64,000 nt of DNA, taken from NCBI GenBank assembly GCA_963682055.1, contig OY821742.1, positions 33,575,060 to 33,639,059 of the forward strand, read 5' to 3'. The notes under the pieces are model-generated. The model made no database searches. It was not told the DNA's origin and was given only the letters and a program-made list of their open reading frames with translations. This stretch comes from Primula veris (taxonomy: Eukaryota > Streptophyta > Magnoliopsida > Ericales > Primulaceae). The first letter of the stretch is position 1; every line of letters starts with the position of its first letter. Shown in pieces: positions 44,986 through 57,393 of the stretch. Made by a program: the position numbers and the translations under genes.

Positions 44986-45750
44986 TATATATATAAAATT
45001 CATGCATATTAATTTTGAAATAACTATATGTTTATAATATTTTTGTTCACAGTTCACTACTCTCATAATATTTATAAGTGTAGGTCGGCTTACAAGTAAT
45101 AAAAAAATATATTATTTTCGTAAATTTTTATTATTTTTTTTTACTTTAATAATTCAAACAAAAAAAAGCTAAAAAAAAGCTTTTAAGTTAATTTTTTTAC
45201 ACTTTAATATATTTCTCGTGTAGATTATAATATCTTTTTTTAAGCTTAAAAATAGCTTTTAAACTCTTTTTTATTAGGTCGAATGACTAAAACTTAAAAA
45301 AGTTTCGACACATGATGTCAATTTAAAAAATATTATAAAAGGTGAGTTATCACATCCTCAGAGAGGGAGGCAATGAAGTGATGTGCCCCGTTGATTCGGG
45401 ACAAGATTGGAAAAGTGATTTTTCTTTCGGTTATTTGATGTATTTATAGACCCAAATTATTTTTCTGATAAAATTCACATATGTGTAATGAGGAAGTGAT
45501 TTATATTTGTACAGTAAAAAATTCGTATCACGGTGCTAAGAATAAGGTGATTAAGTTATAATTAACCAAGGTCAATTGCGTTGACCGTTCCTCCATTTCA
45601 TTGTCCCTAAAAAATTTATAATTAACCAAGGTCAATTGCGTTAACCTGCTTATTAATTTAATACAAAGTTCGAGATTTAATTATCAAATTCATGACTAAA
45701 ATATCTTATATATAAGATTAGGAAGATGCAAATAATTTTTCAGGCAACCC
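44986..45750. other. No gene seen; short 60-bp tandem duplication
   Basis: AT-rich. TTATAATTAACCAAGGTCAA occurs at 45556 and 45616, a 60-bp tandem step. Confidence 0.6.
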
Positions 45751-46328
45751 CGACGGCTCAACCTAAATCTTTATTAAGTATTAGTCGAGTGACCGGTTTT
45801 TAAAATCCCAAATCCCAAAGTATTAGGTATTAGTCGACTAATTTATTCAAATCTTTATTCCCCAAATCCCAAATCCCAAATCTCAAATCCCAAGCCCGCG
45901 CCCGTACCCGAGACCCGAGACCCGAGACACGAGACATTAGACACGAGCGAGCGCGCGTGTGTGGTACACACTAATACTCTTAGGTGTATGTGGACATGCT
46001 ACTTTAACAACTACATGGGTTGGTATTCTATATATATTATGAAATTGACTCTCAATCTTCCAATATGGGATTATACTAAATGGTTTTCCATTAACATTTC
46101 GTTTTATCCAGAATTAAGCTTTCGAGAGCCCAACTTTGAAGCCGATTTGTATTCACACCCATTATCCGAATAGGTCATGCGATATACCGTTACGAAGCTC
46201 GTCATACGGGCTACTCAACCACGTTGAGTACGGTATAAACAAACCAGCTCTGTCACATGAAAAAATGACTCGAAATTGGTCCAGTGACCATTCGGAAACA
46301 CCTATGTTATTTACATGTTTTTCCAACA
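45750..46328 (-). repeat. 3' LTR of A2 (truncated)
   Basis: From TGTTGG at 46328 downward it matches 52846-52400. Past the CCCGAGACCC minisatellite (45886-45945) it switches to sequence with TTAGTCGAGTGACCGG, a phrase of LTR D. Confidence 0.85.
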
Positions 46329-46338
46329 ATCCCCTACA

Positions 46339-46804
46339 TGATTGCAATTGGCTGAAAATAAAATGCTCCTAGATGCATACGAGAGAACCGCAAGAGTTCA
46401 CTGCATAAGGACAGGTAGTGCGCGCCTTAAACCTGCCGTAGTGACGTAAAATCTGATATGCTACTATTGGGTAGCCTTTAAGCCTTGAACCCTTTAGCGT
46501 TTGTGCATACCAGGCTAATTCGCACGCAGTGTCCTCTCTACACCACTTACTAAGCCCTTTGATTGTTGTCCATATTTGACCGTGGACTGCCTTGGTAAAA
46601 TTCAACCGAGTGCTCTAGTGATTTAGCCCATGGCTCATCACATAGTATCGGCCATACACACTCGTCATAGGTGATTTAGAGTCAAGGGTGTCCTGACTCA
46701 CCCCTCTCGACCTTCAAAATACTTGTTTTTCATTAAGAGCCTCATGCTCACACTTAAGATGGTCTAGGTCTATCACTCTTTCATCCTAGAAATGGGTTGG
46801 GAAC
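46339..46804 (-). other. Non-coding 3' tail of A2
   Basis: Between the end of the RNase H frame and the purine tract. No protein motif; frames of 60-78 codons on either strand are not credible. Confidence 0.6.
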
Positions 46805-47335
46805 TTAAGTTCCCGAGTGCTTTGTTCGGTCACCCCCACAGTTCGGTTTTCCCATTGAACCCGACGCTGGAGAATCCAGTTCAGGTTGGGTTGCCTCTGA
46901 GGAGGTTTTCAGTTTGATGGGCTTCAACCCCATTCCCCTCGATGAAACTTCAACTCCTACCTGAGTCAAGCCTTTTGTAAATGGATCCGCAATATTGTCC
47001 TTAGATCTCACAAAATCTAATGACACAACACCGTTAGCTAACAATTCTCTTACGGATTTATGTCTCCGACGAATGTGTCGGGATTTTCCATTATACATAT
47101 GATCCTGCGCCCACCCAATAGCCGACTGACTATCGCAGTGCATGCTTATTGCTGGGACAGGTTTCGGCCACATTGGAATTCCTTCCAGAAAGCTTCTCAG
47201 CCAGTCAGCCTCTTCTGTAGCTAGATCCAACGCTATGAACTCGGATTCCATAGTTGATCTGGCTATGCAGGTCTGCTTGGATGATCTCCACGAGATAGCT
47301 GCTCCTCCCATCACGAACACATATCCGCTAGTGGA
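46805..47335 (-). pseudogene. A2 RNase H domain
   Basis: Continues the pol frame after a TGA stop (47338-47336) in the NST.ST stretch. Landmarks: [67 protein letters not shown] and [13 protein letters not shown]. RNase H removes the RNA strand during reverse transcription. The C-terminal tail ([12 protein letters not shown] onward) reads past the usual end of copia pol. Confidence 0.92.
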
Positions 47336-48988
47336 TCATGTACTGTTGGAATCCAAGATCCAGTTTGCATCTGAATACCCTTCCAGTACAGCTGGATATC
47401 TAGTATAATGCAACCCTCGGTCGGCTATGTATCTCATATATCTGAGAAGTCTCATGATGGCCTTCCAGTGTTCCTCATTGGGATTACTGGTGTACCTACT
47501 CAGTCTACTCACTGAGTTGGCTATGTCTGGTCTAGTACAGTTCATGACGTACATCAGACTGCCTATTATTCGAGAATATTCCAATTGTCTCACACTCTCC
47601 CCAAAATTCTTTTTTAGGGTGGTTGAGATCTCTATCGGAGTTCTGGATGTAGCTCTACTATCTTTATCAAATTTGTCAAGCATCTGCTTGACATAATGAG
47701 TTTGAGATAGCGCATATCCGTCTGATGTCTTGGTAATTTTCATACCAAGTATTACATCAGCGACACCCAAATCTTTCATCTCGAATTTTTGTGACAACAT
47801 TTTCTTAGTGGAGTTGATGTTATCAATACTCCCTATTATAATCATGTCATCTATGTAGAGGCAGATTACCACGTAGTCCTTTTCATTTCCTTTTACGTAG
47901 ACGCATTTGTCACACTCGTTTATTCGAAAACCGTTTGATAGCATCACTCTATCAAATTTTTCGTGCCATTGTTTAGGTGCTTGTTTAAGTCCATACAAGG
48001 ACTTCACAAGTTTACACACCTTGTGAGCTTTACCTGGAACCACAAACCCTTCCGGTTGTTCCATGTAAATTTCCTCTTCCAGCTCACCATTAAAGAACGC
48101 CGTTTTAACATCCATTTGATATATTTCTAGATCGAACAGTGCCGCGAGAGCAATGACTATCCGGATTGACGTCTTCCTGGAGACAGGAGCATAGGTGTCG
48201 AAATAGTCGACACCTTCGGTTTGTCTAAAACCTTTTACTACAAGCCTCGCCTTGTATTTCTCGATCGTTCCATCGAGCTTTCTCTTCCTCTTGAAGATCC
48301 ACTTGGGTCCTAGTGGCTTGCACCCGGGTGGTAAATCCACTAGTTCCCAAGTGTGATTTTGTAATTTTGATTCAACCTCATTGTTGATCGCCTCCTCCCA
48401 ATATTGGGCTTCCGGGGATGACATTGCTTGTTTGAATGTCGCCGGTTCGCCTTCTATCATGAAGGTTACAAAATCTGGACCGAAAGACGTTTTCTTTCTA
48501 GCCCTTTTACTACGTCGAGGCTCTTCTTCTTTTTCCTCCAACGGTTCACTTGCCCCCACATTTTTCTCACTGTTTGACTCCTCAGTCTCTACAGTTATGA
48601 AAGACTTGCGGGAAAAGATCTCCTCGAAGAAAGAAGCTTCTCGAGCTTCGATGATAGTATCTACATGCACATCAGGATTATCCGACTTGTGCACGAGAAA
48701 ACGATAAGCACTACTGTTTTGTGCATATCCTATGAACACACAGTCTACCGTCTTTGGCTCTATTCTCGTTCTTTTCGGAAGGAAGACAAGGACCTTCGCT
48801 AGACAACCCCAAACCCTTAAGAATTTATAGCTCGGCCGATGCCCTTTCCATAGTTCATAATGTGGTTTATCACGCTTCTTATGCGGTAGCTTGTTCAATA
48901 CATAGTTGGCGAAAAGCAGCGCTTCCCCCCACATGTTCTGGGGTAACCCATAACTTATTAGCATAACATTCATCATTTCCTTGAGCAT
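47336..48988 (-). pseudogene. A2 pol: integrase C-end and full reverse transcriptase (550 codons open)
   Basis: Copia RT copies element RNA into DNA. The frame opens [20 protein letters not shown], continues with [22 protein letters not shown] and [13 protein letters not shown], then the [76 protein letters not shown] and the catalytic [24 protein letters not shown], and [13 protein letters not shown] of the connection region. No lesion within 550 codons, the best-kept part of the element. It is separated from the integrase core by a TAG stop (GVA, stop, RKN) and from RNase H by a TGA. Confidence 0.95.
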
Positions 48989-49000
48989 CCTATTCTTACG

Positions 49001-49950
49001 CTAGGCAACCCCATTCTGCTCCGGAGAGTATGGGGCCGTGGTTTGATGTATAATGCCATTTTCTACGCATATCTGCACAAACGATGCCTCGTATTCACCG
49101 CCTCTATCACTCCTCAACATTTTAATCTTTTTATTGAGTTGATTTTCTACTTCGGTCTTATAAATAGTGAATTTCTCTACCGCTTCGTCTTTATTTCTCA
49201 TTAAGTAGACATAGCAGTATCTAGTACAATCATCTATAAATGTGATGAAATACTTTTTCCCTCCTCGCGTTTGTATAAAATTTAAGTCGCATACATCCGT
49301 GTGTATTAGACCGAGAGGTTCCGTACTTCGTTCAATATGTTGATACGAAGACTTGGTTAATTTTGCCTCAACACAAACCTCACATTTATGTTGTTTATCA
49401 AATACAAAATTAGGTAGTAGATTTAGTGATATTAATTTCTTCATAGAATTAGAATTCACATGACCTAATCTACCATGCCATAAATTAAATGAATCACAAG
49501 AATAAGCAAAAGAAGTTTTATTAGCCACTTGGGCAACATTAACGATTACATTATTCTTGGTACCGGCCGCAGCCTTAGTACCCTCAATAGCTAACTCGGC
49601 TTTAGGAGCCGGAGTACCAACATTTAATTTAAACATGTCGTTGGTCATATAGCCACGGCCTACATACATTCCATTAAGGGTGATTACATTTTTAGCAGAT
49701 TCAAATACAAGTTTAAATCCTTTGTTTACCATCACAGACCCGGAAACCAGATTCTTGCGAATTTCTGGCACATGGAGCACGCCATTCAGTGTGAGATCCT
49801 TTCCCGATGTCATCTTCAGCAGCACGGTTCCTTTTCCTTCCACCCTAGAAGTAGCCGAGTTCCCCATGAAGCAGCTCTTATTGTCTACGGCCGTATAGGT
49901 CTTGAACATACATTTGCTGGCACAGATGTGACTAGTGGCGCCTGTGTCCA
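49001..49950 (-). pseudogene. A2 protease and integrase core
   Basis: The frame begins upstream with WWLDTGATSHIC (protease active site DTGA, about 49960-49925) and NKSCFMGNSATS, LNGVLHVPEIRKNLVS, then the integrase zinc finger LWHGRLGHVNS...CEVCVEAK and core: GLIHTDVCDL (first D), FIDDCTRYCYVYLM (second D), MLRSDRGGEYEA and APYSPEQNGVA. It ends at a TAG that replaces the glutamate codon expected in NGVAERKNR. The catalytic D, D and E-containing region is otherwise intact. Confidence 0.92.
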
Positions 49951-50003
49951 GCCACCATTCATTTGGGTTGCTCCCACCAGGTTCACTTCTGAGACCACAG
50001 CAC

Positions 50004-51170
50004 TCAGGTGCATATAGTCCTGTCCAGCATCATCTCCTCCCTGAGCCACATTTGCCTGAGCAGGTGTCCTCTTCCTCCCTTTCCCTTGAAACTTCCTCTT
50101 TGGGGGGGGTGGGTGGGTTTGGGCTTGTCGATGCGCATCTTACAATCCGTGGCACGATGGTCCGGTTTGTTGCACACAAAGCAATCTCCCATGAATTTCT
50201 TCTTGAGAGAAGCACCGACACCGCTGTCAAAGCGTTTCCGCTTAGACACAGCGTCCTCAACCACATGGGCCTTGGCAACCGCGTTGCCTGCTCCGCCACC
50301 GCCTTTCCTTCCGGATCGGCGGTTGCTTTGCTCAACATTGAGCCTCTCAATGAGTCCCTCCAAGGTCATAGCCTTTCGCTTGTATTTCAGGTAGTTTTGA
50401 AACTCTTTCCAAGAAGGTGGCAGTTTCTCAATCATTAATGCCACTTGGAAAGGTTCGTTGATAACTAGCCCTTCAACCTCAAGCCTATGGTATATGAGTT
50501 GGAGTTCCTCAACCTGCTCGATGACACTCTTCCCATCAGTCATCATGTACTCATGAAAGTCCGTGACGACAAATTTCTTTGCACCAGCGTTATTCACTTT
50601 GTACTTTCTTTCGAGAGACTCCCAAAGCTCCTTTGCAGAAGCCTTGGGCTCGAATACACTGAAGAGAGTATCATCCAGAGCACACATGATGTAGTTCCCG
50701 CATAGGTAGTCGCCGTGTTTCTACGCTTCCACCGCCGAAACCGTCTGCACGTCCTCATCGTCCTCGCTAAGGACGGCTGCAGACTCCTTGAGAAACCGGG
50801 TAAGGTTAAGGACAGTTAAATAAAAAACATCTTTTCCTGCCAACGTTTGAAGTTGTTGCCCCAAAAATTTTCCGGCTTCTCTAAATGAGAGGTTGGCAAC
50901 ATTGGCATAGACGGCGTTGCCGGACTCTTGCCCTTTGCCCTGGCCGCAGCAACAAGCGCTGCCTTGGCCGCAGCCACAAGCGCTGCCTTGGCCGCAGCCT
51001 TAGCAGCAGCCTGTGCTGCGGCCGCAGCCGCAGCCATAGCATCGGCCTCTGCCGCAGCGGCGTCGGCCGCAGCCTTTGCTGCAACAGCTTCGGCCTGATC
51101 CTGAGCCCCCTCATTCGCAACGCTCGCAATGTTTTGGCTAATGCCGTTTAGTTTCTCGCAAGAAAACTAA
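50004..51170 (-). pseudogene. A2 gag with alanine-rich N-terminus
   Basis: N-terminal part (51170-50820) is an unusual Ala/Lys-rich stretch (AAAAAAAQAAAKAAAKAA, ALVAAAKAALVAAARAKG) then PTSHLEKPENFWGNNFKRWQ, the usual gag start. A one-base loss in a T run at about 50820 and a TAG replacing Trp (EA, stop, KHGDYLCG) follow. The second part reads CALDDTLFSVFEPKASAKEL, WESLERKYKVNNAGAKK, KLPPSWKEFQNYLKYKRKAM and the zinc knuckle CFVCNKPDHRATDC. A further frameshift at about 50100 separates gag from protease. Gag assembles the particle around element RNA; this copy cannot make it in one piece. Confidence 0.9.
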
Positions 51171-51473
51171 AATTCTTAATCGCAAATACTAATTATTACT
51201 TAATTAGATTGCTTCAAAAGAATAAAAACAATTAAAAGAGATTCTAGCGTGAAAATCAAATCACTTTTGAATTCACTAAAAGAAAACTCTTTATTATATT
51301 CTAGAATAAAAGATTAAAATCAATTCGGATTTATTCTATTTGCAAACTTCAATTTCTAGTAAACTAGCAATGACTTTGCAAGAATAGAACCCGAGACGTC
51401 AACAAAATATAAAAAAAAAAAAGTCCTTTCTTATTTCGGAAATAGTAAAACCAAAAAAGATATTGTTTAAGAT
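51171..51473 (-). other. A2 5' untranslated leader
   Basis: AT-rich, between LTR and gag. No TGGTATCAGAGC primer site is found next to the LTR end, unlike elements B, D and F. Confidence 0.6.
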
Positions 51474-52846
51474 TGTTGGTTTTGATACTATTTCAAATAC
51501 AATAATTGAAAGGACAATAAATAAAAAGACAGGAACGCAATGGAAATAACAATTTATTTCTCACAATTGGAATATAAATTACAATTCCTGACTCGTACAG
51601 AATTTAAATTACACAAATTAAAATTCCAGACAGATTAATATAAATTATTAAACTGCTAGACTGAATTGTAATTGTTTAAAACTGCCAGACAGAATAGTAT
51701 AATTACTAACTGTTGGACTGTTTTGACAATTAAAGAAACTGCCAGAACAGAATAGTATAATTACTAAACTGTTGGACAGTTTCTGTAAATAAAAGAAATT
51801 ACAGAACTGGATTATAAAATTAAAGAATGTAAATTACAGAATAGGAAAAGACTGAAAAATAAATACAGAAAAGTAAACAGTACTGAAATGAAAATACAGA
51901 AAGGTAAACAGTACAGAAAAGAAATGGACAGAATAAAAAATAAATAACAGAAATATAAAAGAAGAGGCAACTGCTGAGCAGTTTCCCTTAAACAATATTT
52001 CCCGAACCACCTTTAAAGGTTTCTGATTTCGGGACTTTGTTCCCAAGGTACAACTTCTGTCTCAGAGTGGCTCGCGTGGAAACCCGCACCGAACCACAGG
52101 TCGAGCTGTTGGTGGTGCGATTATCTCTCTCTAATATGATGTTGTATGCTGTGTATGTGTGATTGTTGTGTCTGAAATGAGAGGGGGAGGGCTGCCTTTT
52201 ATAGGCTCTATAGAAACCGCAGCCATAATGGTGGTCATTAATTCTGAGAGTTACACCCCCACAATCCGCTCAATTAATCTCATTTATTGCTAGCGTTTCT
52301 ATTGTTGGAAACTCTAGGCACTGCTTTTGTATTCTATACAAAACTCCCTTTTCGGATTTGGACCCAAGACCCAAGACCCAAGCCCCAGCCCAAGCCCGTG
52401 CCCGTGACCCGTGCCCGTGCCCGTGCCCGTGCCCGTGACCCGAGACCCGAGACCCGAGACACGAGTGAGCGCACGTGTGTGGTACACACTAATACTCTTA
52501 GGTATATGTGGACATGTTAGTTTAACAACTACATGGGTTGATATTCTATATATATTGTGAAATTGACTCTCAATATTCCAATATGGGATTATACTAAATG
52601 GTTTTCCATTACCATTTCGTTTTTTCCAGAATTAAGCTTTCGAGAGCCCAACTTTGAAACCGATTTGTATTCACACCCATTCTCCGAATAGGTCATGCGA
52701 TATACCGTTACGAAGCTCGTCACACGGGCTACTCAACCACGTTGAGTACGGTATAAACAAACCAGCTCTGTCAGATTAAAAAATGACTCGAAGTTGGTCC
52801 AATGACCATTCGGAAACACCCATGTTATTTACATGTTTTTCCAACA
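51474..52846 (-). repeat. 5' LTR of A2 (1373 bp)
   Basis: Bounded on the minus strand by TGTTGG...CCAACA. It contains ACACATGTGTGTA-like promoter-side DNA, a hexamer/heptamer minisatellite (CCCGTG)n and (CCCGAGA)n at 52363-52470, and repeated CTGCCAGACAGAATAGTA phrases at the 3' side. Confidence 0.93.
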
Positions 52847-54299
52847 CATTAGGTATATGAGAAAGTCATATTGTAGCGTATACCTTACTACCCAATAAAG
52901 TACAACAACACATACCTAACTAGCTATAGTTTAATCGGATATTAACAAAATTAAGACTCTTGTGTTAAGTAATTTTGAGTGTAGGTATCTGCTTCTTATT
53001 TGAGGTTGGTTGGTATCTATAAATTAGCAACACTAACAGATTTCTCAGTATAGCTTAGAGGAGAAAGAGAACAACGTCCAGAAAAGAACCTAGAGAGCTA
53101 CTTCTTCTTAAACAAAATGATGACAAACCTTTTTTAAATATTTTATCAACTTATATATAATGGTTATTAATCTAAATTAATATTTGTAGTCATATATTTA
53201 TGGTATAAAAATACAAAAAGTTATGAAAATTTAAATAACCCGCATGCATGCCTTAATATTTAGTTATATGAGTCGAAAAATAATTTTTAAGGATTGAAAA
53301 TAATAATATCATGTAGACGTTCTTCTTGTTACTTTAGCGTTGGAAATTAATGTTTTTGTAAATGTTTTTTGCCTTTTTCTTTTTTACTTTTGGGAAAGTT
53401 AAATGTTTAATACTTTTCATGATGAACACCAACGATAAATGCAAATAGAAAAAATAGGCAGTATCCTTTAGGATTTGTATCTAAAGTTAAAAATTAGAAT
53501 TTAAGATCAGATATTTGATAATCAAATCTCAAATTTTGTGGGCTTCCGCTTTCCAACCTCACATATTACTAACAGTTCCTCCCCTCGGTCATCTTCTGAA
53601 ATTTCCGACCAAGAGCGAATAACATATGTTTGTCTTCTACCTGCTTTTGATGAGATCCCAACGATATTGATTCCCTAACATAAATACATATGTTTGATCA
53701 TCAGCTCAATAAAACTTAGGACAAGTTCCAAAGTACTGCAACTGATCTATGTTACGTTTATGAAAAAATAAATTATGTGTTTTTTTTGGAAAATAAATTA
53801 AATTACGTGTCTTTAATGTCACATAAAATATTTGGTGACAGAAAGAACACCAATGGGGTTGCACGTAACATAGTAATGTTTGATCATCACCTCAGAAAAC
53901 GTAGGACCACTTCCAACGTACGTACTATAACTCTAATTGAAAAAAGATATGCCCGAAGTTCCGAATACAGTTACGCGTTTTCAGTTGTAAGTACAGTTGC
54001 AACTGACGAATATAATGAAGTTAATAAAAAATACTGAACACGAGACGTTTTTAAATGGAATTCGACATAATCACCTTGTATATATCTCCGGAGCCCTCAC
54101 TCGTTATTTATTGATATTGAAAGTAACATTGATAAGACTCGAGATTTACAATATCATGACTCATGTATATACCTATCTTATTATCTCTAACTCACAACTA
54201 TCAATCTCTAATGGCATCACACCATGATCTTTTTAAATTTGTTTTTCTCTGATGTATAACGGGTGTTGTTGATTTATAATATCAGTATATCTAAATTGT
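52847..54299. other. No gene seen; a diverged direct repeat
   Basis: AT-rich. ATGTTTGATCATCA(G/C)CTCA plus about 30 bp recurs at 53690-53736 and 53876-53922. An 86-codon frame at 53777-54037 spans the second copy; no known motif. Confidence 0.5.
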
Positions 54300-54895
54300 A
54301 TTCAACACACGAAATATTAAAGATTAATAGGCTTTATGTATAGCATTTACAAAAGATTTGAACTTAATCATTAAGGAAAATATTTCATTTATCTTCTTTC
54401 CTTCCCCGACTTGGAGATCTTCAAATATATATCTTCTACTTAATTAGTCTTCATCTTCTAACAAATCAGATCTTATATAATTCGAAATTATACAGATCTT
54501 TAATTTAATTGTATTCAATATATCTCCAAACAATATTTCCTTCATTGATGTTTTATTACTTGATAAAGACTCTTCCTTTTAAGTGTTCTATTAGAATAAG
54601 AAAAGATTTTCAATATATTATTTCTATCATTCAGAGATGGCTTCAAATCATTTAAACTTGTTCAATACGTTTTAATTTTTCTAGAATATATTTGATCGAA
54701 TATTACAAAATTTGTCCAGTATAGTCAGTTTCAACTGAGGTTGCAACTGAGCTTACAACTGAGTGCACAACTTGAACTTAATTGTTGCACAATACATGTC
54801 TGTATATTGAAAGTTTATTATGAATATATAAAATTATATTTTCCAACATGATGACAAAAAATATGTCACTAGAATATCGGATTTAGGATCTAACA
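54300..54895 (-). repeat. Possible LTR fragment related to element C
   Basis: On the minus strand it starts TGTTAGATCC near 54893 and contains a GTTGCAACCTCAGTTG-like run (about 54730-54765), as LTR C does. The rest is too diverged to align by eye. Confidence 0.35.
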
Positions 54896-55322
54896 ATAAT
54901 GTTTATGAAAAAATTATATCATGTTTTTGATGTCACATAAAATATACAATAAGTATATTTGTGCCACCACCGGTCTCACCGTACATCTCACCACCTGTGG
55001 TCAACTTAGAAAAATTATTGTTTGTTTTTTGTGTTAAAATGTTTCTTTTAATGTTATGCTACTATGTTTTTTTTTTGTTCGGTCACCTTGTTAAACGGAC
55101 AATGTCCCGTCAAGTAAAATATATCAAAATTAATAAATAAAAAAATTATTTTAATTAATATTTAACTTTAGGCTAGACTCAAGTAGGGCCTTATATTTTT
55201 TTATTTGAGTTTTTATTTGCGGTAAAATTGGTTTTTAATTTACTATAAAAATAAAGAATATATTTATATATATATTATTACTTTTTTTAGCAAACCCATT
55301 TTTATTTATAAAATGGGAACCA

Positions 55323-55368
<46 letters not shown>

Positions 55369-56250
55369 ACTTAAATTAGTTAGTGGTACCTGTCACATGC
55401 GGATCGCTATCGGCAGCAGTATATGTTGTGGTACAATGGTCACTACAAAATAATGTTATTTAGTTAGTATCAAAATCTATCAAAATTTTAAAAAACTGTC
55501 ATAAAGATGTTTTTTTTTTTCAACCGTCACAAACTGTCAAAAAATTGTAGCTAATAAGCTCGTAACAAAAAAGAACCTCACAATTTTAAAAATAAATTAT
55601 CACAAAACTGTCATAAGACTGTCATTTTTTTTAAAAATATATTAAAAGAATAATTCATAATTCATGTCACTGTTTTAACAATTTTGTGTAGGGAGCCTCA
55701 CCGTAAAATATCTAGTGACTAAAATAACACTATAAATTTCAAGACTACTAATTTATTTCTTAAGGAACCCCGTTACTATAAATTTCCAGATCAAGAACTT
55801 ATTAGTAGTATAAATAAACAAATCTTAAATTCCAGTTTAAGAACAACTCCTACTTTAGTTTCCTATTTAAGTATAGCTGTGATTTGTTGGGCTTATAATC
55901 CCACAAAATTAATAATCCTACTCGCGCAAATCCAACGCCACGTCATCAATATTAGTGATTAAAAGCGCAAGTATGATCCATGCGCGAGTATTTTTATTTT
56001 TTAAGATTCTTTGCCATTTTTAAATCTCATTTTTATCGGTTCGTAATGCGCCGTGTGCAGCACCCCCCTCACCCTGTTTTTTTCTTTTTAAAACCATTTA
56101 TTAGCTTATTTACAATTTTTCATTAAGGTACTATGATTATTAGGGGTGGACTTTTTGTATCGACTTATATCAATCGATCGTTTTTCGATCCGAACCAATC
56201 AAGTTGATACCAAAAGTTTGGTATATCGACATTACGGTACGGTACAACCG
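54896..56250. other. No gene seen; (TA)n at 55327-55368
   Basis: AT-rich spacer with a ~40-bp TA microsatellite. A CACTACAAAATAATG start and repeated CTGTCATAA phrases at 55441-55640 hint at a CACTA-type MITE, but no second end was found. Confidence 0.55.
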
Positions 56251-56732
56251 AACGGATCTTTCAAGGGGGGTAGTTGACTATTTATAGACAATTATGTCTC
56301 ATAGGATATTGACAAGTGCCATCATCTTAGGAGCCACCTCATGGGCTTTTCCATTGTGGACCTTTACTACTGGGCTGGACCTTATAGATAATGGCCTGTT
56401 AGGAAAGCTCTATTAAATCATGAGTTTTTGGGTTTTAGTCTTGGGTACCATCTAATAATGGGTGGGTCGATTCATACCCGATTAGACATATTCGGGTCTA
56501 ATTTTTATGTTCTATCAAGTCCTCCCTGACTTCCTCGGTGTGGTCTCCACGTCGAGGGAGTCATGATCGGTCTGTCGAGGATATTACTTCGGTCTTGCTG
56601 TCCCCAATGTTTCATCGAAAAATGTAACAGATTTATGACTGTTTCCTGGGGCCCATTTGAGGTTATTTAATAAGTCCTATCTTGATATCTTTCTTCGAGG
56701 AAAACCCTTGACCTTTCCAAAATTTATCTTGT

Positions 56733-56739
56733 TATAAAA
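56733..56739 (+). promoter_or_regulatory. TATA box of small gene 1
   Basis: TATAAAA 60 bp before the ATG at 56793. Confidence 0.65.
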
Positions 56740-56792
56740 GAGAGTGCCCTACCCATAATTATCTATTCCATCATCACTTCGCATGTGACATA

Positions 56793-57104
56793 ATGGCTTC
56801 TCCCCATGATTCTACTGGAGATAATTCTTCAGATTATGTCGTTTATCTGGAGAATGAAGTTAAGAACGCTCGTGTCGTGAAGAGGAAGCTGGCGGTCGCG
56901 ACAAAAAAGTTGTCTGATATAGACGCGGCTCACCACATGACTATGGCTGATCGGGATTGGGTTTTTGAACGTATAAAGAGGCTCGAGGCTTTGCTGGCTA
57001 AGCAAAATGCAACAAAAAGGGCCTATAAGCTTGCCTTCAAGGAGTTACATGCTCGGTCCAAACCCGGACCGGATGACGTTGAAGAAAGCTCTTCCTCGGA
57101 ATAA
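56793..57104 (+). CDS. Small coiled-coil-like protein 1 (103 aa), unknown family
   Basis: Intronless frame. N-terminus MASPHDSTGDNSSDYVVYLE, then alternating charged and hydrophobic residues (LENEVKNARVVKRKLAVATK; ERIKRLEALLAKQNATKRAY) that look like heptad coiled coil, then KLAFKELHARSKPGPDDVEE and an acidic Ser tail. The start is the first ATG after the TATA box. An AATAAA lies at 57171. Its N- and C-terminal phrases recur in the next gene (MASPH...GDN..Y; KRAYKLA.KE.(H/Y)ARSK..PDD), so the two are paralogues. No membrane segment or enzyme motif. I do not recognise the family; a dimerising or adaptor role would be a guess. Confidence 0.7.
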   Translation: MASPHDSTGDNSSDYVVYLENEVKNARVVKRKLAVATKKLSDIDAAHHMTMADRDWVFERIKRLEALLAKQNATKRAYKLAFKELHARSKPGPDDVEESSSSE

Positions 57105-57393
57105 TTAGCTTTTGTAATTTCTTTGTATTGGGTGTCATCACCAAATTGTAATCGAATTATTGAAAATATTAATAAAATATTTCCTATTTCCATTTATGTC
57201 TATTTATTTCTTTAATACCTCATTGGATGACTTAATTGGACTCGAACTGTCGTTAGTTAGCCATAAATGTTCTTGGGAAGTTCAAGAGGTTTAGTCTTTC
57301 TTCGAGATGACCTTTGATCTACCCCATGTTTCTTCCTATAAGAGGAGGCTGTCCCTGTCTTCTTTGTGCAATTTATTCTTTATTAACGAACAA

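Larger units (their letters stand above)
45750..52846 (-). mobile_element. Copia element A2, nearly complete but inactivated
   Basis: On the minus strand: 5' LTR (52846-51474), leader, gag, protease, integrase, RT, RNase H, ~480 bp non-coding tail, a purine tract GTAGGGGATT (46338-46329) and a truncated 3' LTR. At least six disabling lesions are visible. It is the reference for family A pieces elsewhere in the window. Confidence 0.9.

Noticed and set aside
50008..50438. Plus-strand frames of 128 and 167 codons
   Set aside because: Shadows of A2 gag on the opposite strand.
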